A stretch of DNA of 64,000 nt, taken from NCBI GenBank assembly GCA_019639135.1, contig JAHBSL010000006.1:62001-126000 (forward strand), read 5' to 3'. Within the stretch, counting starts at the first letter, position 1. Every line of letters starts with the position of its first letter. The position numbers and the translations under genes are program-made. This DNA is from Acidobacteriota bacterium (lineage in GTDB: Bacteria; Acidobacteriota; Blastocatellia; Pyrinomonadales; Pyrinomonadaceae). This document shows, piece by piece, positions 26,274 through 36,252 of the stretch. The notes below the pieces were generated by a model. It did no database searches. It was not told where the DNA came from and was given only the letters and a program-made list of their open reading frames with translations.

Positions 26274-27002
26274 ATGGGACTCGCCGCCACGATCGCCGAT
26301 TCGCTCCTCGCCGTCGCCTTCCCTCGGGAGTGCCGCTGCTGCGGCAATCAGGTCGAGCGGAAGGCGGATGGCGTCGCTTGCGAGGCGTGCTGGAGCGGTT
26401 ATCGTTTCTTTACGGGCCGCGAAACGGCCTGTGCAAAATGCGGCTTGTTCCTCGGCGAGTCCGAATCGATGTTCGAGACCTTTTGCCGCAAATGCGACGA
26501 CCACGCATACGGAATCGCCCGTTCGGCCGGCCCATATCGCGGCCCCGCCGCCGCGGAGGTGATCAGCCTCAAGACCAACCCCTTTCTCTCGTCGCGGATG
26601 CAAGATGCGGCCCGCGTCGCCTTTTCCGATAGCTTCCGCGACGGGGCAGACCTTCTCGTTCCGGTCCCGCTTTCGCGGAAGCGTTTTGTGGAACGCGGCT
26701 ATAATCAGGCGGCACTCATCGCCGAATTTCTCGGCCGCTCAAGCGGCGTCGCGGTCGATGAGGCGAGCCTTCAGCGGGTCGTCGATACGCCCCATCACCG
26801 GGCCGGCATGGACCGCAAGGCCCGCGACCTCTCGGTCCGCAACGCCTTCAAGGTTGTCCGGCCCAAACTGATCGCGGGCAAGAGCATCATCCTGATCGAC
26901 GACGTTCTCACTTCGGGTTCGACCGCGTCCTACTGTGCCAAAGCTCTAAAGAAAAGCGGCGCCGCGAGGGTCGATGTTTTCACCCTCGCACGCGCCGCGT
27001 AA
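26274..27002 (+). CDS. comF: ComF family phosphoribosyltransferase-like protein
   Basis: 242 residues: an N-terminal zinc-ribbon-like part with cysteine pairs (CRCCGNQ, CEACW, CAKCG, CRKCDD, about residues 19-75) and a C-terminal phosphoribosyltransferase domain with SIILIDDVLTSGSTAS (PRPP loop). ComF proteins support DNA uptake or recombination in competent bacteria, though the PRT activity is untested. Starts 3 bp after the peptidase stop. Confidence 0.88.
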   Translation: MGLAATIADSLLAVAFPRECRCCGNQVERKADGVACEACWSGYRFFTGRETACAKCGLFLGESESMFETFCRKCDDHAYGIARSAGPYRGPAAAEVISLKTNPFLSSRMQDAARVAFSDSFRDGADLLVPVPLSRKRFVERGYNQAALIAEFLGRSSGVAVDEASLQRVVDTPHHRAGMDRKARDLSVRNAFKVVRPKLIAGKSIILIDDVLTSGSTASYCAKALKKSGAARVDVFTLARAA

Positions 27003-27018
27003 CCCAATTTAATTGCAA

Positions 27019-29007
27019 CTACGGAGCGTCAATCGACGGGACCGGGATGTCATTCTCAAGCCCAAAGGTCACCGCTTGGAGCGTACTGTTCGACGACCGC
27101 CTGATGTACCAAACGCCGTTTGACGGACGATAAACCGCGATGTCGTCCGTAAAGTCGCCATCGTAATCGCCGACGACCGGCTTATCGCCGCCGACGCCCC
27201 ATTGCAGTATCTGCACCGAGCCATTCGAACTTCGGAGGATGTACCAGACGCCATTCGAAGGACGGAAGACCGCAAGGTCGTTCCGAAGGTCGCCATCGAA
27301 ATCGCCCCTTACAGGAACGTCGCCGTCCTGGCCGAAAGGCAAAGCGACAAACCCGCCGTTCGTGCTATTAAGCCGATACCACACACCGTTCGAAGGACGC
27401 CACACCGCGATGTCCACGCGGTTGTCGCCGTCGTAGTCAGCCGGAACCGGCACGTCGCCTGCGACGCCGAACTGCGTGATCGATACGCCCTGGTCACGAG
27501 TTCGATATGTGTACCAAACATTATTCGAAGGCCGGTAAACGGTGAAATCCGCAAGCCCGTCCGCGTCATAGTCTCCGGCCAAAGGAACGTCTCCGTCCGC
27601 TCCAAACTGCGCTCCGAAGAATGTGTTATCCGTACTCCGCAACACGTACCATGTACCTTCGCTCGGACGAAATACCGCGAGGTCTGAAAGAAGGTCCCCA
27701 TCGTAATCCTTCGCAACCGGGATGTCGCCTGCCGTTCCGAACTGGTCGATCGCAACATTTCCCGTGCGGCTTCCGAGTCGGTACCAAATGCCGGTCTCCG
27801 GCCTGAAGACACCAACATCGGTCCGCAGGTCGCCGTCAAAATCTGCCGAGGTCTTGTTCGGCAGGATGCGGTCGATCGTTCCGCCCAAACCGACAACGTA
27901 GAGTTCGCCGTCCTCATCCTCGCCAAACGAAGCGATGTTGCGGCTCGTGTCGAGCACCATTATCTGCTGATTATTGAGCGTCCAGAAAAAGATCTCGCCA
28001 GTGCAGTAGTCGGCGTAAACGTATTCACCTTTGAGAAGAGCGTTCTGCACACCGCGATAAACGTAGCCGCCTGTTATGGAGCATCGCCCGCCGGTATGCG
28101 TATATTGAAAGAGCGGCATATCATAGTTAGCCGGGATGCAAAGGCTTGGGTCGAGCCCGGTGCAGTTCGTGCCTTCATAAACCCGCCAGCCGTAGTTGCC
28201 TCCAAGGCCGATTATCGAGACCTCTTCGATATTGTTCTGCCCGACGTCGCCGGCCCAAAGAGCCCGGTCACCGCCGCGGTCAAACGACCAACGCCATGGA
28301 TTCCGCACGCCGACGGCAAAGATCTCATCCGCACCTGGAATGCCGACATATGGGTTATCCGGCGGATTCGTATAGGCAGGATTAGGATCCTCATCGGTCA
28401 CATTCGGGGTTATACGAAGGAATTTGCCTAGGAGGTCGTTTATGTTCTGCGAACGGTTGCCGGGGTCGTTGCCCGAACCGCCGTCGCCCATGCCGATATA
28501 TAGATTGTGCTGGCCCGGAGCGTCCTCGCGAAACGCGATCATCCCTCCGTTATGGTTAGAGAAAGGCTGAGGGATCGTCAGCACCGGCCGCTCGCTGTTC
28601 GGGTCGCCGATACTGTTGTTATTGATCGCCTTGAACCTCGAAACGACGGTCGCACCGTCCGTTTGGCGAGTGTAATTGACAAAGAAATATCCGTTGTTCT
28701 CAAAATCCGGATGGAAAGCCAGCCCGAGGAGCCCACGCTCGCCGCCCGAGAGTACTCGGGTCGTGATGTTCATAAAGTTCGAGAATGTCGTCGATCCCGG
28801 CGGGGCCACCTTGATGATCCCTCCGCGTTCGACAACGAAGACCCGCCGAGAACCGTCGCCAGCGTGGGTCAAAAGCAGCGGCGAACTGAACCCGGTCGCC
28901 CACGGGATCTGATATCGAAACGGCGGCGGATTGCTTTGCCCAAGCGAGCCCGCAGCAAAAACGACTACCAACGAAGAAAGTGCGATCAAGGATCGAAATG
29001 TTTTCAT
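27019..29007 (-). CDS. PQQ-type sugar dehydrogenase with C-terminal FG-GAP/VCBS modules
   Basis: 662 residues: signal peptide (1-23), a six-bladed glucose/sorbosone dehydrogenase-type propeller (about 35-380: RVFVVERGGIIKVAPPG, HNGGMIAFREDAPGQHNLYIGMGDGG, VGVRNPWRWSFDR) and about six FG-GAP-like repeats of about 48 residues (about 385-655), each with a DYDGDxxxDIAVFRPSNGVWY core. The N-terminal part belongs to the soluble PQQ aldose dehydrogenase family; the repeats likely bind calcium and carbohydrate or serve secretion. Related repeat units occur in the FG-GAP protein at 60050. Confidence 0.88.
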   Translation of the reverse strand: MKTFRSLIALSSLVVVFAAGSLGQSNPPPFRYQIPWATGFSSPLLLTHAGDGSRRVFVVERGGIIKVAPPGSTTFSNFMNITTRVLSGGERGLLGLAFHPDFENNGYFFVNYTRQTDGATVVSRFKAINNNSIGDPNSERPVLTIPQPFSNHNGGMIAFREDAPGQHNLYIGMGDGGSGNDPGNRSQNINDLLGKFLRITPNVTDEDPNPAYTNPPDNPYVGIPGADEIFAVGVRNPWRWSFDRGGDRALWAGDVGQNNIEEVSIIGLGGNYGWRVYEGTNCTGLDPSLCIPANYDMPLFQYTHTGGRCSITGGYVYRGVQNALLKGEYVYADYCTGEIFFWTLNNQQIMVLDTSRNIASFGEDEDGELYVVGLGGTIDRILPNKTSADFDGDLRTDVGVFRPETGIWYRLGSRTGNVAIDQFGTAGDIPVAKDYDGDLLSDLAVFRPSEGTWYVLRSTDNTFFGAQFGADGDVPLAGDYDADGLADFTVYRPSNNVWYTYRTRDQGVSITQFGVAGDVPVPADYDGDNRVDIAVWRPSNGVWYRLNSTNGGFVALPFGQDGDVPVRGDFDGDLRNDLAVFRPSNGVWYILRSSNGSVQILQWGVGGDKPVVGDYDGDFTDDIAVYRPSNGVWYIRRSSNSTLQAVTFGLENDIPVPSIDAP

Positions 29008-29126
29008 AAATTTAGTTCAATGCAGGCTCGGAGCCGCGAGGGCAAACCGCCGGCAAACTGAGGTCCGGCAACATTTCAGAACGGGGACTTTGATAATTAT
29101 ACGGTAGTTTCTGCAGGAAACAATAG

Positions 29127-30182
29127 TTAAGTTCGAAATCGTTTCCGGCTCCTGGAGACTCCATTCGCCGGTAGGTCGATGTTCTGAAGCCGGAGCGTCA
29201 CGTCTGCGGTCAGGTCGAGGCCGGCACGGCGACCAGATCTGAGATGAAAATATCCTGCTGCAGCGATCATTGCCGCGTTGTCGGTCGAAAGATGCTTCGA
29301 TGGGAAATAGACCGGAAGCCCGAGCCTCGCCGCCGCACTTTCGGCCGCCTCGCGAAGCTCCTGGTTACAAGCAACGCCGCCGGCAACGATCAAGGTTCTC
29401 GGGTGATATTCGGCCGCCTGCTTTTCCATTGTTGAAACCAATGCGGTTACGACCGACTGCTGAAAACCCGCGGCAATGTCGGCGATGTCCTTCTCGCTTT
29501 CCGGAGGCTCTTCACTCAGCCTTCTTGAGACCGCAGTCTTCAACCCGGAGAAGCTGAAGTCCGGCGTGCCGTCCGAAATTTTTGCTTTAACAAATCTATA
29601 TCGGCTTGCGTCTCCGCCCTTTGCGAGCTTTTCAATGATCGGCCCGCCCGGATAGCCAAGCCCAAGCATCTTAGCCACCTTGTCGAATGCCTCGCCGGCC
29701 GCGTCGTCGCGGGTTCGCGAGACGACCTTGTATTTGCCTTCTTCCGGGATGAAAAAAAGATTTGTGTGCCCGCCGGAGACGATCAGGGCCATTGCCGGAT
29801 ACTCGACCACTGGATTTTCGAAAGCGATCGAATAGATGTGGCCTTCAATGTGGTTGACGCCCACTATCGGTATGTTAAGCCCATAAGCAACCGACTTTGC
29901 ATAAGAGACGCCGACCAGCAAAGCTCCGATAAGGCCCGGACCTTGCGTTACAGCTATCGCATCTATCTCGTCAAGCAAAACCCCGGCCTTCTCAAGAGCC
30001 GCATCTACGATCGGGTCGATCTTCGCGAGGTGTTCCCGCGAGGCGAGCTCAGGTACCACACCGCCGTAGGGACGATGAAGTTCGATCTGCGATGAGATGA
30101 CAGAAGACAGCATCTCGCGGCCATCGCGCACCACAGCGGCGGCCGTCTCATCACAAGAGCTTTCGATGCCAAGAATCAGCAC
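29127..30182 (-). CDS. tsaD: tRNA threonylcarbamoyltransferase TsaD
   Basis: 351 residues, the normal length of TsaD/Kae1. Key motifs: [15 protein letters not shown] at the N-terminus, [10 protein letters not shown] (metal HxEGH), [37 protein letters not shown] and [14 protein letters not shown]. Together with TsaB/C/E it makes the t6A modification on A37 of ANN-decoding tRNAs. The start codon is GTG at 30182. It appears to be monocistronic or with the small membrane protein upstream. Confidence 0.97.
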   Translation of the reverse strand: MLILGIESSCDETAAAVVRDGREMLSSVISSQIELHRPYGGVVPELASREHLAKIDPIVDAALEKAGVLLDEIDAIAVTQGPGLIGALLVGVSYAKSVAYGLNIPIVGVNHIEGHIYSIAFENPVVEYPAMALIVSGGHTNLFFIPEEGKYKVVSRTRDDAAGEAFDKVAKMLGLGYPGGPIIEKLAKGGDASRYRFVKAKISDGTPDFSFSGLKTAVSRRLSEEPPESEKDIADIAAGFQQSVVTALVSTMEKQAAEYHPRTLIVAGGVACNQELREAAESAAARLGLPVYFPSKHLSTDNAAMIAAAGYFHLRSGRRAGLDLTADVTLRLQNIDLPANGVSRSRKRFRT

Positions 30183-30244
30183 ACGAATAGATTATCAGAT
30201 GACGGATGGGTGTTCTATTTGTTGCAGAGCCAAGCTTCAAAGAC

Positions 30245-30267
30245 GGGCGTCCAAACCGCGGACGCCC
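30245..30267. repeat. Short inverted repeat between tsaD and small membrane gene
   Basis: GGGCGTCC and GGACGCCC form a perfect 8-bp stem with a 7-base loop. No T run follows, so it may be a transcript-stability hairpin rather than a terminator. Confidence 0.4.
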
Positions 30268-30289
30268 CATGCCGCCTTTTGACGGCCAG

Positions 30290-30330
30290 CATTTCACCTT
30301 GCGCTGACGGTGAGGTCCGCAAGTGAAATG
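30290..30330. repeat. Imperfect inverted repeat downstream of small membrane gene
   Basis: CATTTCACCTTGC pairs with GCAAGTGAAATG (one bulge) across a 16-base loop, 15 bp from the stop of the small membrane gene. It lacks a T run in either direction. Confidence 0.4.
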
Positions 30331-30344
30331 TAAACTCTATAGAA

Positions 30345-30554
30345 CTACTGCGCGACCCGATTGCTGACCGCAGGCGAAGGCTGCGGGTCCGGATCGGTAG
30401 CGACGCTGAAGATGCCTGAAAGCAACAGCAAACCGGCTATAACGATCATTCCGGCGAGGCTCAGGATCATCCAGTTGATACCCCTGTGCTTTTTGGCCAC
30501 GTCCTCGCGTACTACTCGTTCTTCGCCGTTAACGTTGATGGTTTCGTATGACAT
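30345..30554 (-). CDS. Small single-helix membrane protein
   Basis: 69 residues with a charged N-terminus (about 1-25), one membrane helix (about 28-50) and a short Pro-rich tail. A strong GGGAGGA ribosome site precedes the ATG. No recognised family; likely cytoplasm-in/out membrane anchor. Lies between tsaD and the DUF305 terminator. Confidence 0.6.
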   Translation of the reverse strand: MSYETINVNGEERVVREDVAKKHRGINWMILSLAGMIVIAGLLLLSGIFSVATDPDPQPSPAVSNRVAQ

Positions 30555-30642
30555 AATTCCTCCCTTTCGTTTCCGCCCTTGGATATCGCAATGACCGTGC
30601 CAGAGAGACCTAACCCATTCATATACAACATCTTATCTCTAC

Positions 30643-30674
30643 AGAAGAAAAGGCCCGGCAGTTGCCGAGCCCTT
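30643..30674 (-). terminator. Intrinsic terminator after DUF305 gene
   Basis: On the minus strand, GGCTCGGCA pairs with TGCCGGGCC (one G-U) around a 2-base loop, preceded by AAAGG and followed by TTTTCTTCT. It lies about 50 bp after the DUF305 stop. Confidence 0.8.
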
Positions 30675-30722
30675 TGAAGTGTATTGATCTGATACGGCCT
30701 TATTTCACGCAAAACCCCTGTA

Positions 30723-31391
30723 TCATTTCCATTCGGCGAGCCATTTGTTCATCTGGTCGATCTCACCGTTCTGCGCCGTTATAATTGCCTCGGCCAGCTT
30801 TTTGATCTCGGGCCGGAGCTTGATCTCGGCCGCTTTGTCGAGCAGCGTTCGCGACATCACGACCGCACCTTGATGGTGGGTGATCATCTGCCGGACGAAT
30901 TCCCTGTCGAAATCGGCTCCGCTCAGTTCTCCTAAACGCTTCATATCCATCTGTGCCATACTGTCTCTCATCCCGGCAAATTCCACATTGATAGCCGGCT
31001 TTGCATCTTTGTACCATTCGCTCCGCCACCGCTTCATCTGGGTTATCTCTCGATCTTGATCGGCGATGATCGCGGCGCCGAATTTCTTGAGGTCATCCCG
31101 CGAAGCACGCACCTCCGCGAGCTTTGCCATATCAAGCGCACCTTGGTGATGCACGACCATGGTATCAATGAACTGAAGCACCAACGGCGCATCCGCGGCC
31201 CCGGGCGAACTCGTCATCATTGAATGATCCATTCCCGCGTGAACAATGTGGGCCACATTGTTCGCCGTATTCGCATGTGCCGAATGGTCGTGCCCGTCGT
31301 GTTCTGAGTGAGTCGAACACCCGAACGAGCAAAGCGATCCGAGAAGCCCGAAGAAAACGACTCGCTTTATCAAGCTACTTGCCAAGGTCAT
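30723..31391 (-). CDS. DUF305 family lipoprotein-like protein
   Basis: 222 residues: N-terminal hydrophobic segment with a possible lipobox (SFGC, Cys near 25), a His-rich linker (HSEHDGHDHSAHA) and two DUF305 halves, each with a FIDTMVVHHQGALDMAKLA or FVRQMITHHQGAVVMSRTL motif. DUF305 proteins are ferritin-like helical proteins exported to the envelope, often with copper-related genes. Its start overlaps the DUF885 gene by 17 bp with a GGAG site, so the two form an operon. Confidence 0.88.
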   Translation of the reverse strand: MTLASSLIKRVVFFGLLGSLCSFGCSTHSEHDGHDHSAHANTANNVAHIVHAGMDHSMMTSSPGAADAPLVLQFIDTMVVHHQGALDMAKLAEVRASRDDLKKFGAAIIADQDREITQMKRWRSEWYKDAKPAINVEFAGMRDSMAQMDMKRLGELSGADFDREFVRQMITHHQGAVVMSRTLLDKAAEIKLRPEIKKLAEAIITAQNGEIDQMNKWLAEWK

Positions 31392-33093
31392 AAAATCTCC
31401 ATTTGGTAACGAAATCCCGCTCGAGCGGTTGCTTGGTCAGAATCGCACGGACCATCTCGACCGGTATCGATCCTTCCTTCAATATCGCATCATGAAACTG
31501 CCTGTCCGTCATCTTTTCCGCCCCGACAAGGTCCTTGTGAAGCTGATAGAACTGCAGGCCGCCGACCATGTACGCCATCTGGTAAAGCGGGCCATAGTCG
31601 CCCGAAAAAGACCGCCGCACCTCGGCCAGAGCGTTTTCCCGCTCATGCCCGACGCGGTTGACCAATAGGTCAACGCATTCCTCAGGCGTCCATCGGCCGA
31701 GATGAAAATTGAGCGAAAAGATGATCCTTGCTGCCCGGTGCGACCGCCAGAAAAGAGCGCCGATCTTGTCCTCAGGCGTCTTGGTAAATCCGCGGTCCCA
31801 TAGCAAATATTCCCAGTAAAGAGCCCAGCCCTCGCCCCAGAACGGCGTCCGGAAAGTACTCCGATATGTCCGATACCGGCGGTTCATGAACTGCTGCATA
31901 TGGTGACCGGGAATCAGTTCGTGATGCGTGACGGCACGTGCAAAATGCGGGTTGTTGCCGCGGAGCGACATCATCTTCTGCTCGTGCGTCATCGAGTCGG
32001 TCGGGTAGGCGACCAATATCGTCTCGCCGCCGAGGAAAAAAGGGGCGACTAACTGCCGCTCCGGCGACATCATCTCCATCCGCCAGGTCTCCTCCGCCTC
32101 ACGAGGCACGGTCAGTAGGTCGTTCTTCTTTACGTATTCGATCGCCTCAAGCGCAAGATCGCGGATCAACGCCGGCTGCTTCCCGGGCTCGACGTACTTC
32201 TGCTTTACTGCCTCGATCGCCTTCATATAATCGTCGCCATGGCCCATCTCGCGAGAGGCTTTCTTAAGCTCCGCGACGCACCACTCGAACTCTTTATTCG
32301 CCAGCTCAACCAGCTCTTCGGGAGTGTAAGGGATCATCTCGAACTGCAGTTCGCGGATCAGTGCCTCGCGGCCGATCGGGTCGCCGATGATCGTCGTCCG
32401 GTCATCCGCCGCGATGCCGACCAGTTTTCCGGCGACGTATTCCGAATATCGCTGGAGTGCCGCCTCGACCGCTTCATAGGGCTTCTTGTTCCACCAGGTG
32501 AATTTGGGATCGTATGCGTTGTGAAAGTTGTACCAATTGCGGAGCGTCGAACGCAGCGAGGCGATCGTGCGCACCGCCCGATACGCGACCGTCCGCTTGG
32601 GTTTTTGGTAAGTACCGTTCTCAAAGGCCCGCTGCGTTTCGGTGATCTTGGCGGCGAGTGCGTCGAGCTTGGCCGCCGTCTGCTCGGCGTCGATAGTTTT
32701 AAGCCGCCGCCGCTGATCCTCAAGCTCGCTAATGACCGGTGCGAACTGCACGATCATCATCATCTCCTCAAGCAACACTGCGTTCCGTTCGAGTTCAGCC
32801 AATTCCCGCCGCAGGTGATTCTGAAATAGGATGTGGTCAACCCTCTCGTGATGCTCAAGCCGGGCGAAGTCGATTCGGCCCAGTTCCGCTAACCGGTCCG
32901 AATAAAGCTGCCGGAACCGCTCCCGCCTTGCCGGCGAGGTCTCCGCCGAATACCAACGTCCGTAAGCTCCACGGTCCTGCTCGTAATTCTCTATCACCTG
33001 CCGCAGCCGGGACTGCGCCTCCAAAGCCGGCACCTGCCCGCTTGCCCCAACCGCCATCGCAAAGACAAAAACGATCGCCAGATATCTTTTCAT
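31375..33093 (-). CDS. DUF885 family secreted metalloprotein
   Basis: 572 residues with a signal peptide (1-19) and a DUF885 domain. The hallmark zinc motif is HHELIPGHHMQ (about residue 390), with a downstream acidic helix (WGEGWALYWEYLLWD) that gives the third ligand, as in the M32-like carboxypeptidase fold. Likely a periplasmic peptidase. The IS5 element ends 33 bp upstream of the start codon, so its original promoter may have been displaced. Confidence 0.88.
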   Translation of the reverse strand: MKRYLAIVFVFAMAVGASGQVPALEAQSRLRQVIENYEQDRGAYGRWYSAETSPARRERFRQLYSDRLAELGRIDFARLEHHERVDHILFQNHLRRELAELERNAVLLEEMMMIVQFAPVISELEDQRRRLKTIDAEQTAAKLDALAAKITETQRAFENGTYQKPKRTVAYRAVRTIASLRSTLRNWYNFHNAYDPKFTWWNKKPYEAVEAALQRYSEYVAGKLVGIAADDRTTIIGDPIGREALIRELQFEMIPYTPEELVELANKEFEWCVAELKKASREMGHGDDYMKAIEAVKQKYVEPGKQPALIRDLALEAIEYVKKNDLLTVPREAEETWRMEMMSPERQLVAPFFLGGETILVAYPTDSMTHEQKMMSLRGNNPHFARAVTHHELIPGHHMQQFMNRRYRTYRSTFRTPFWGEGWALYWEYLLWDRGFTKTPEDKIGALFWRSHRAARIIFSLNFHLGRWTPEECVDLLVNRVGHERENALAEVRRSFSGDYGPLYQMAYMVGGLQFYQLHKDLVGAEKMTDRQFHDAILKEGSIPVEMVRAILTKQPLERDFVTKWRFYDLGK

Positions 33094-33125
33094 ATGGTCT
33101 TTTCAGTGGTGTGTTATCAAAAAAG

Positions 33126-34344
33126 GCTAACAAGGGTACTTTGAAAAGCCCCCGATATTTTCTTCAGTTTAGTTTAAAATGGAGGAATGGGGAATGAGCA
33201 ATTGACGTTGATGGTTGCGGTGTTGAGTATGAGCCGACGGAAGAAGGTGAGCGGTGCGGTGAGGAGACTGGAAGAGATCGGGAAGATGGTCGATTGGGAA
33301 GGACTTGCCGAGATCGTATCTGGGCTGGACCGGACGCGAGGAAGGAAAGGAGGACGACCGCCGATCAGTTTCAAGGTTAAGCTGAAGATGATGTTTCTGC
33401 AGTACACGTTCAACCTGAGCGACGAGGAATTGGAGGATCAGTTGATCGACCGGCTGTCGTTCCAGCAGTTTGTCGGGTTGGGGTACGACGAGGAGATACC
33501 GGATTTGACGACGTTTTGGCATTTCAAAGAGGGATTAGTGAGAAACGCTCTGATGGACCAGGTGTTCGAGAGCATTCTCGGTCAGATCGAGTCGAGAGGG
33601 CTGATATTAAAGCGTGGGACAATAGTGGACGCGACGATAATGCCAAGCGGGAACCGTCCATTAAGCAATCAGAAGCGGAAGAAACTTGAAAGCGAGCCGT
33701 CGCGGCAGATCGACACCGACGCCCGTTCGACGGCGAAGGGCGGCAAACGGTACTTCGGGTATAAAGGCCACATCGGGATCGACGCCGGAAGTAAGGTGAT
33801 ACGGAAAAGAACGTTTACGCCCGCCCAGGTGAACGACATCCGCGAGATGCACAACCTCGTGAGCGGGGATGAGCAAAGCGTTTGGGGGGATAAGAACTAC
33901 CGTAAAAAATCGGACAAGAGTGCGGCCCGTGCACTCGGCATCTATTACGGCGTGCTGGACCAAAGAGCGAGAGGCAAACAACTGTCGAAAAGGCAACTGA
34001 AACGCAACAAGCAGAAGTCAAGAGTAAGAGCGGCGGTCGAACATCCATTCGCCTTTATGAAAGGAAAACTAAAAGCCGGGGTGCTGCGGGCTAGAAACAA
34101 AGCACGAAACTCGCTCCGCTTCGACATGTGGTGCATCGTTTACAACGTGCTGCGGGCATCATACCTGTTAAGACGGCAAACTACATGAAAAGGTAAAAAA
34201 GAACCATCTGAAGGTATCCAAATCTTGATACAAAATGAAACCCATGAACGATAGCCCGAACAAATTGAACCACTTCGCAAAAAAATTCCCCCTTTTTCCT
34301 ATGTGACCACAAATTATTCAAGTTTCTCAAAGTGTCCTGTTAGC
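33126..34344 (+). mobile_element. IS5-family insertion sequence
   Basis: About 1.2 kb with one transposase gene and imperfect terminal inverted repeats: GCTAACA followed by a divergent 4-6 bases and then ACTTTGA at both ends (right end read on the minus strand). I could not identify a direct target duplication, so the ends are accurate only to a few bases, or an old duplication has drifted. Confidence 0.75.
33187..34188 (+). CDS. IS5-family transposase
   Basis: 333-residue DDE transposase: first Asp in GTIVDATIMPSGN, second in VWGDKNYRKKS, Glu in RAAVEHPFAFMKGK, plus the YFGYKGHIGID pocket. It has an N-terminal helical domain (about 20-110) normal for IS5. The reading frame is complete, so the element may still be mobile. 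Flanked by terminal inverted repeats. Confidence 0.92.
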   Translation: MGNEQLTLMVAVLSMSRRKKVSGAVRRLEEIGKMVDWEGLAEIVSGLDRTRGRKGGRPPISFKVKLKMMFLQYTFNLSDEELEDQLIDRLSFQQFVGLGYDEEIPDLTTFWHFKEGLVRNALMDQVFESILGQIESRGLILKRGTIVDATIMPSGNRPLSNQKRKKLESEPSRQIDTDARSTAKGGKRYFGYKGHIGIDAGSKVIRKRTFTPAQVNDIREMHNLVSGDEQSVWGDKNYRKKSDKSAARALGIYYGVLDQRARGKQLSKRQLKRNKQKSRVRAAVEHPFAFMKGKLKAGVLRARNKARNSLRFDMWCIVYNVLRASYLLRRQTT

Positions 34345-34754
34345 TGATTTTCAAAACCCGCCGACCGCCCGTGTCAGAGGACCGACCGTTAGGGAGAACT
34401 AAATTCCAATTCACTTGCCCGCACGGAAGTAAGGGCCGTCAAAAAATGCCTTACGATTGATGTGGTATCCAGAATTCTGCCTGACGAAAAATGACCGCTG
34501 CTCCACCGCCCTTAACCGCTTCGCGATCACCCACAAATTTTGAACCCTGATTGCCCGGTCAACTATAAACCCCAGCTATAGTAAACCCCGGAAAAGCGAA
34601 TGCGAATTTTCAACCGTTCCCTGAGTCACTATTCCACTAAAATGAAAAAACCCAAGAATGAGCATTTACATAATAAATGACAACACCATCCCCCTTGCCC
34701 ACACTTTTCCCATTTGCTACTATTTTCGTTCGCCCGCCAGACTAATTTCTACGG
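34345..34754. other. Gene-free region between IS and tRNA-Thr
   Basis: About 400 bp. I see no convincing gene, hairpin or terminator; several stop codons in all frames. It may hold remains of the ancestral intergenic region and the tRNA promoter. Confidence 0.4.
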
Positions 34755-34831
<77 letters not shown>

Positions 34832-34902
34832 TAAATACGGGCGTTTCAGCAATTTTGCCGAGACGCCCGTTTTGCCACTGTAGCGAAAAATGTAGCAACC
34901 AC

Positions 34903-36006
34903 CTATTGTTTTAGAGTGTTCTCCGCCGTGCGCTTTGCTTCCATCCTTCGAATCGCCTCAAACTTGTGGCTGTCAGTCGGATGGGCGTATCGGGTGACCA
35001 TCTGAATATTAGAATGACCGAGTAACGCTTGAAGCGTAACAATGTCACCGCCAGCTTCTATGAATCGCGTGGCAAAAGTGTGGCGCAGATCGTATAGGCG
35101 AAAAGGTGTAACCTTGGATCGTCTAAGGGCTCCGGCATGGGCCGTTTTCAGCGTGGTCAAGGGCTTTCCAGTTGAATCTGACCCGAATGGAAAGTCAGAT
35201 TCGGTCTCCCGAAGTCGGTTTCTAAGTACCTCGGAAGCTCGGACCGTTAACGGAATTTTACGTTTAGCGGCTTTCGTTTTGCCGAATGGAACGAATACGA
35301 ACCCACTTTCGAAGTTCACATTTTTCCGCTCAATTCCCGAAACTTCTGCCGGTCTCATACCGGTCTCGATCATCACGATGGCGAAATCCCTTAACGGCTG
35401 ACTTGCTGCTGCAAGATAGAGCCGTTCTTCCTCGATCGATACAACCCGCATTTGTCCGTTGTCTTCGGCGAAGAACTTCACGCGACTGACCGGGTTCGTT
35501 ACTACAACATCCCGGCGGATATAGAAATTAAAAATGATCTTCAACAGAGCGAGTTCGCGATTGATCGTGGCCGGTCTCAGCACAGTCGGCTTCCACGCCG
35601 AAGGTTTGGCCTTATGTGCCACTTTCTTGTTGATGCGAGGCCGAGTCAGTTGCTTGCTGCGCGATTCCTTGAACCTTTCGATATCGACTGGCTTGATGAG
35701 GTCGATGGGTTTGTCACCAAAGAATTTCAGAAGAGCACGGCTGGTAGATTCATATGAACGGACTGTGTTTGGCTTGGCCTTATGCTCGATTCTTGCCCAG
35801 ATAAGAAACGTTTCTACGGCCTCCGAAAAAGGAGGAACGTCAGGCTTTTCATCGATGCCGACCTCGCCTTTGGCAAGCTGTGTCCGAAAGGCTCTTTCAA
35901 CAATTGCGGCCTCGACCTTGTTCCTGCATCTTGTTGATTTCTGGATGTGTCTGTAACCAACCTGAAAACTCATCCACCATACGTTTCCACGTTTATAGAG
36001 CGCCAT
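34903..36006 (-). CDS. Tyrosine recombinase / integrase
   Basis: 367 residues: SAM-like N-terminal core-binding domain (about 60-175), catalytic domain (about 190-350). Catalytic residues: Arg218 in ETGMRPAEV, Arg308 in LYDLRHTFATR (the usual preceding His is Tyr305), His331 in LLGHSNIQ and Tyr340 in TRYAHPT. It lies next to tRNA-Thr and is the integrase of the island to the right. The adjacent small HTH gene upstream is a likely excision factor. Confidence 0.93.
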   Translation of the reverse strand: MALYKRGNVWWMSFQVGYRHIQKSTRCRNKVEAAIVERAFRTQLAKGEVGIDEKPDVPPFSEAVETFLIWARIEHKAKPNTVRSYESTSRALLKFFGDKPIDLIKPVDIERFKESRSKQLTRPRINKKVAHKAKPSAWKPTVLRPATINRELALLKIIFNFYIRRDVVVTNPVSRVKFFAEDNGQMRVVSIEEERLYLAAASQPLRDFAIVMIETGMRPAEVSGIERKNVNFESGFVFVPFGKTKAAKRKIPLTVRASEVLRNRLRETESDFPFGSDSTGKPLTTLKTAHAGALRRSKVTPFRLYDLRHTFATRFIEAGGDIVTLQALLGHSNIQMVTRYAHPTDSHKFEAIRRMEAKRTAENTLKQ

Positions 36007-36045
36007 AACCGATTGTTTGTGTAATTTACGCGCGAAAGAAGAACT

Positions 36046-36252
36046 TTACTTGTCGGAACCCTTTTCGCCGTCGTCAGTACTCAAGTAACGCATGGCTTCT
36101 TCTCGCAGGATTATGCGGCGGGAACCTTTCTTCATACTGGCGAGTTTTCCGTTTCGAATGTCTTTGCGGATCTTCGGAGCGGAGAGCGTGGATAAAGTAG
36201 CCAGCTCTTCAATTGAATATGCGAGTTTCTCAGTTGTTATGTGATTGTCCAT
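36046..36252 (-). CDS. Small helix-turn-helix (MerR/excisionase-like) protein
   Basis: 68 residues from the ATG at 36252 (GAGGG site 7 bases ahead). It has the compact winged-helix pattern of excisionases and phage AlpA/HTH_17 proteins: IEELATLSTLSAPKIRKDIRNGKLASMKKGSRRIILREEAMRYL. The longer frame to 36282 has no ribosome site. It sits 40 bp upstream of the integrase gene in the same direction and probably acts in excision or regulates integrase. Confidence 0.75.
   Translation of the reverse strand: MDNHITTEKLAYSIEELATLSTLSAPKIRKDIRNGKLASMKKGSRRIILREEAMRYLSTDDGEKGSDK

Noticed and set aside
33122..34350. Target-site duplication of the IS5 element
   Set aside because: Bases flanking the two inverted repeats do not match as a direct repeat.
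34345..34754. Possible small RNA before tRNA-Thr
   Set aside because: No stable hairpin with T run or other support found.
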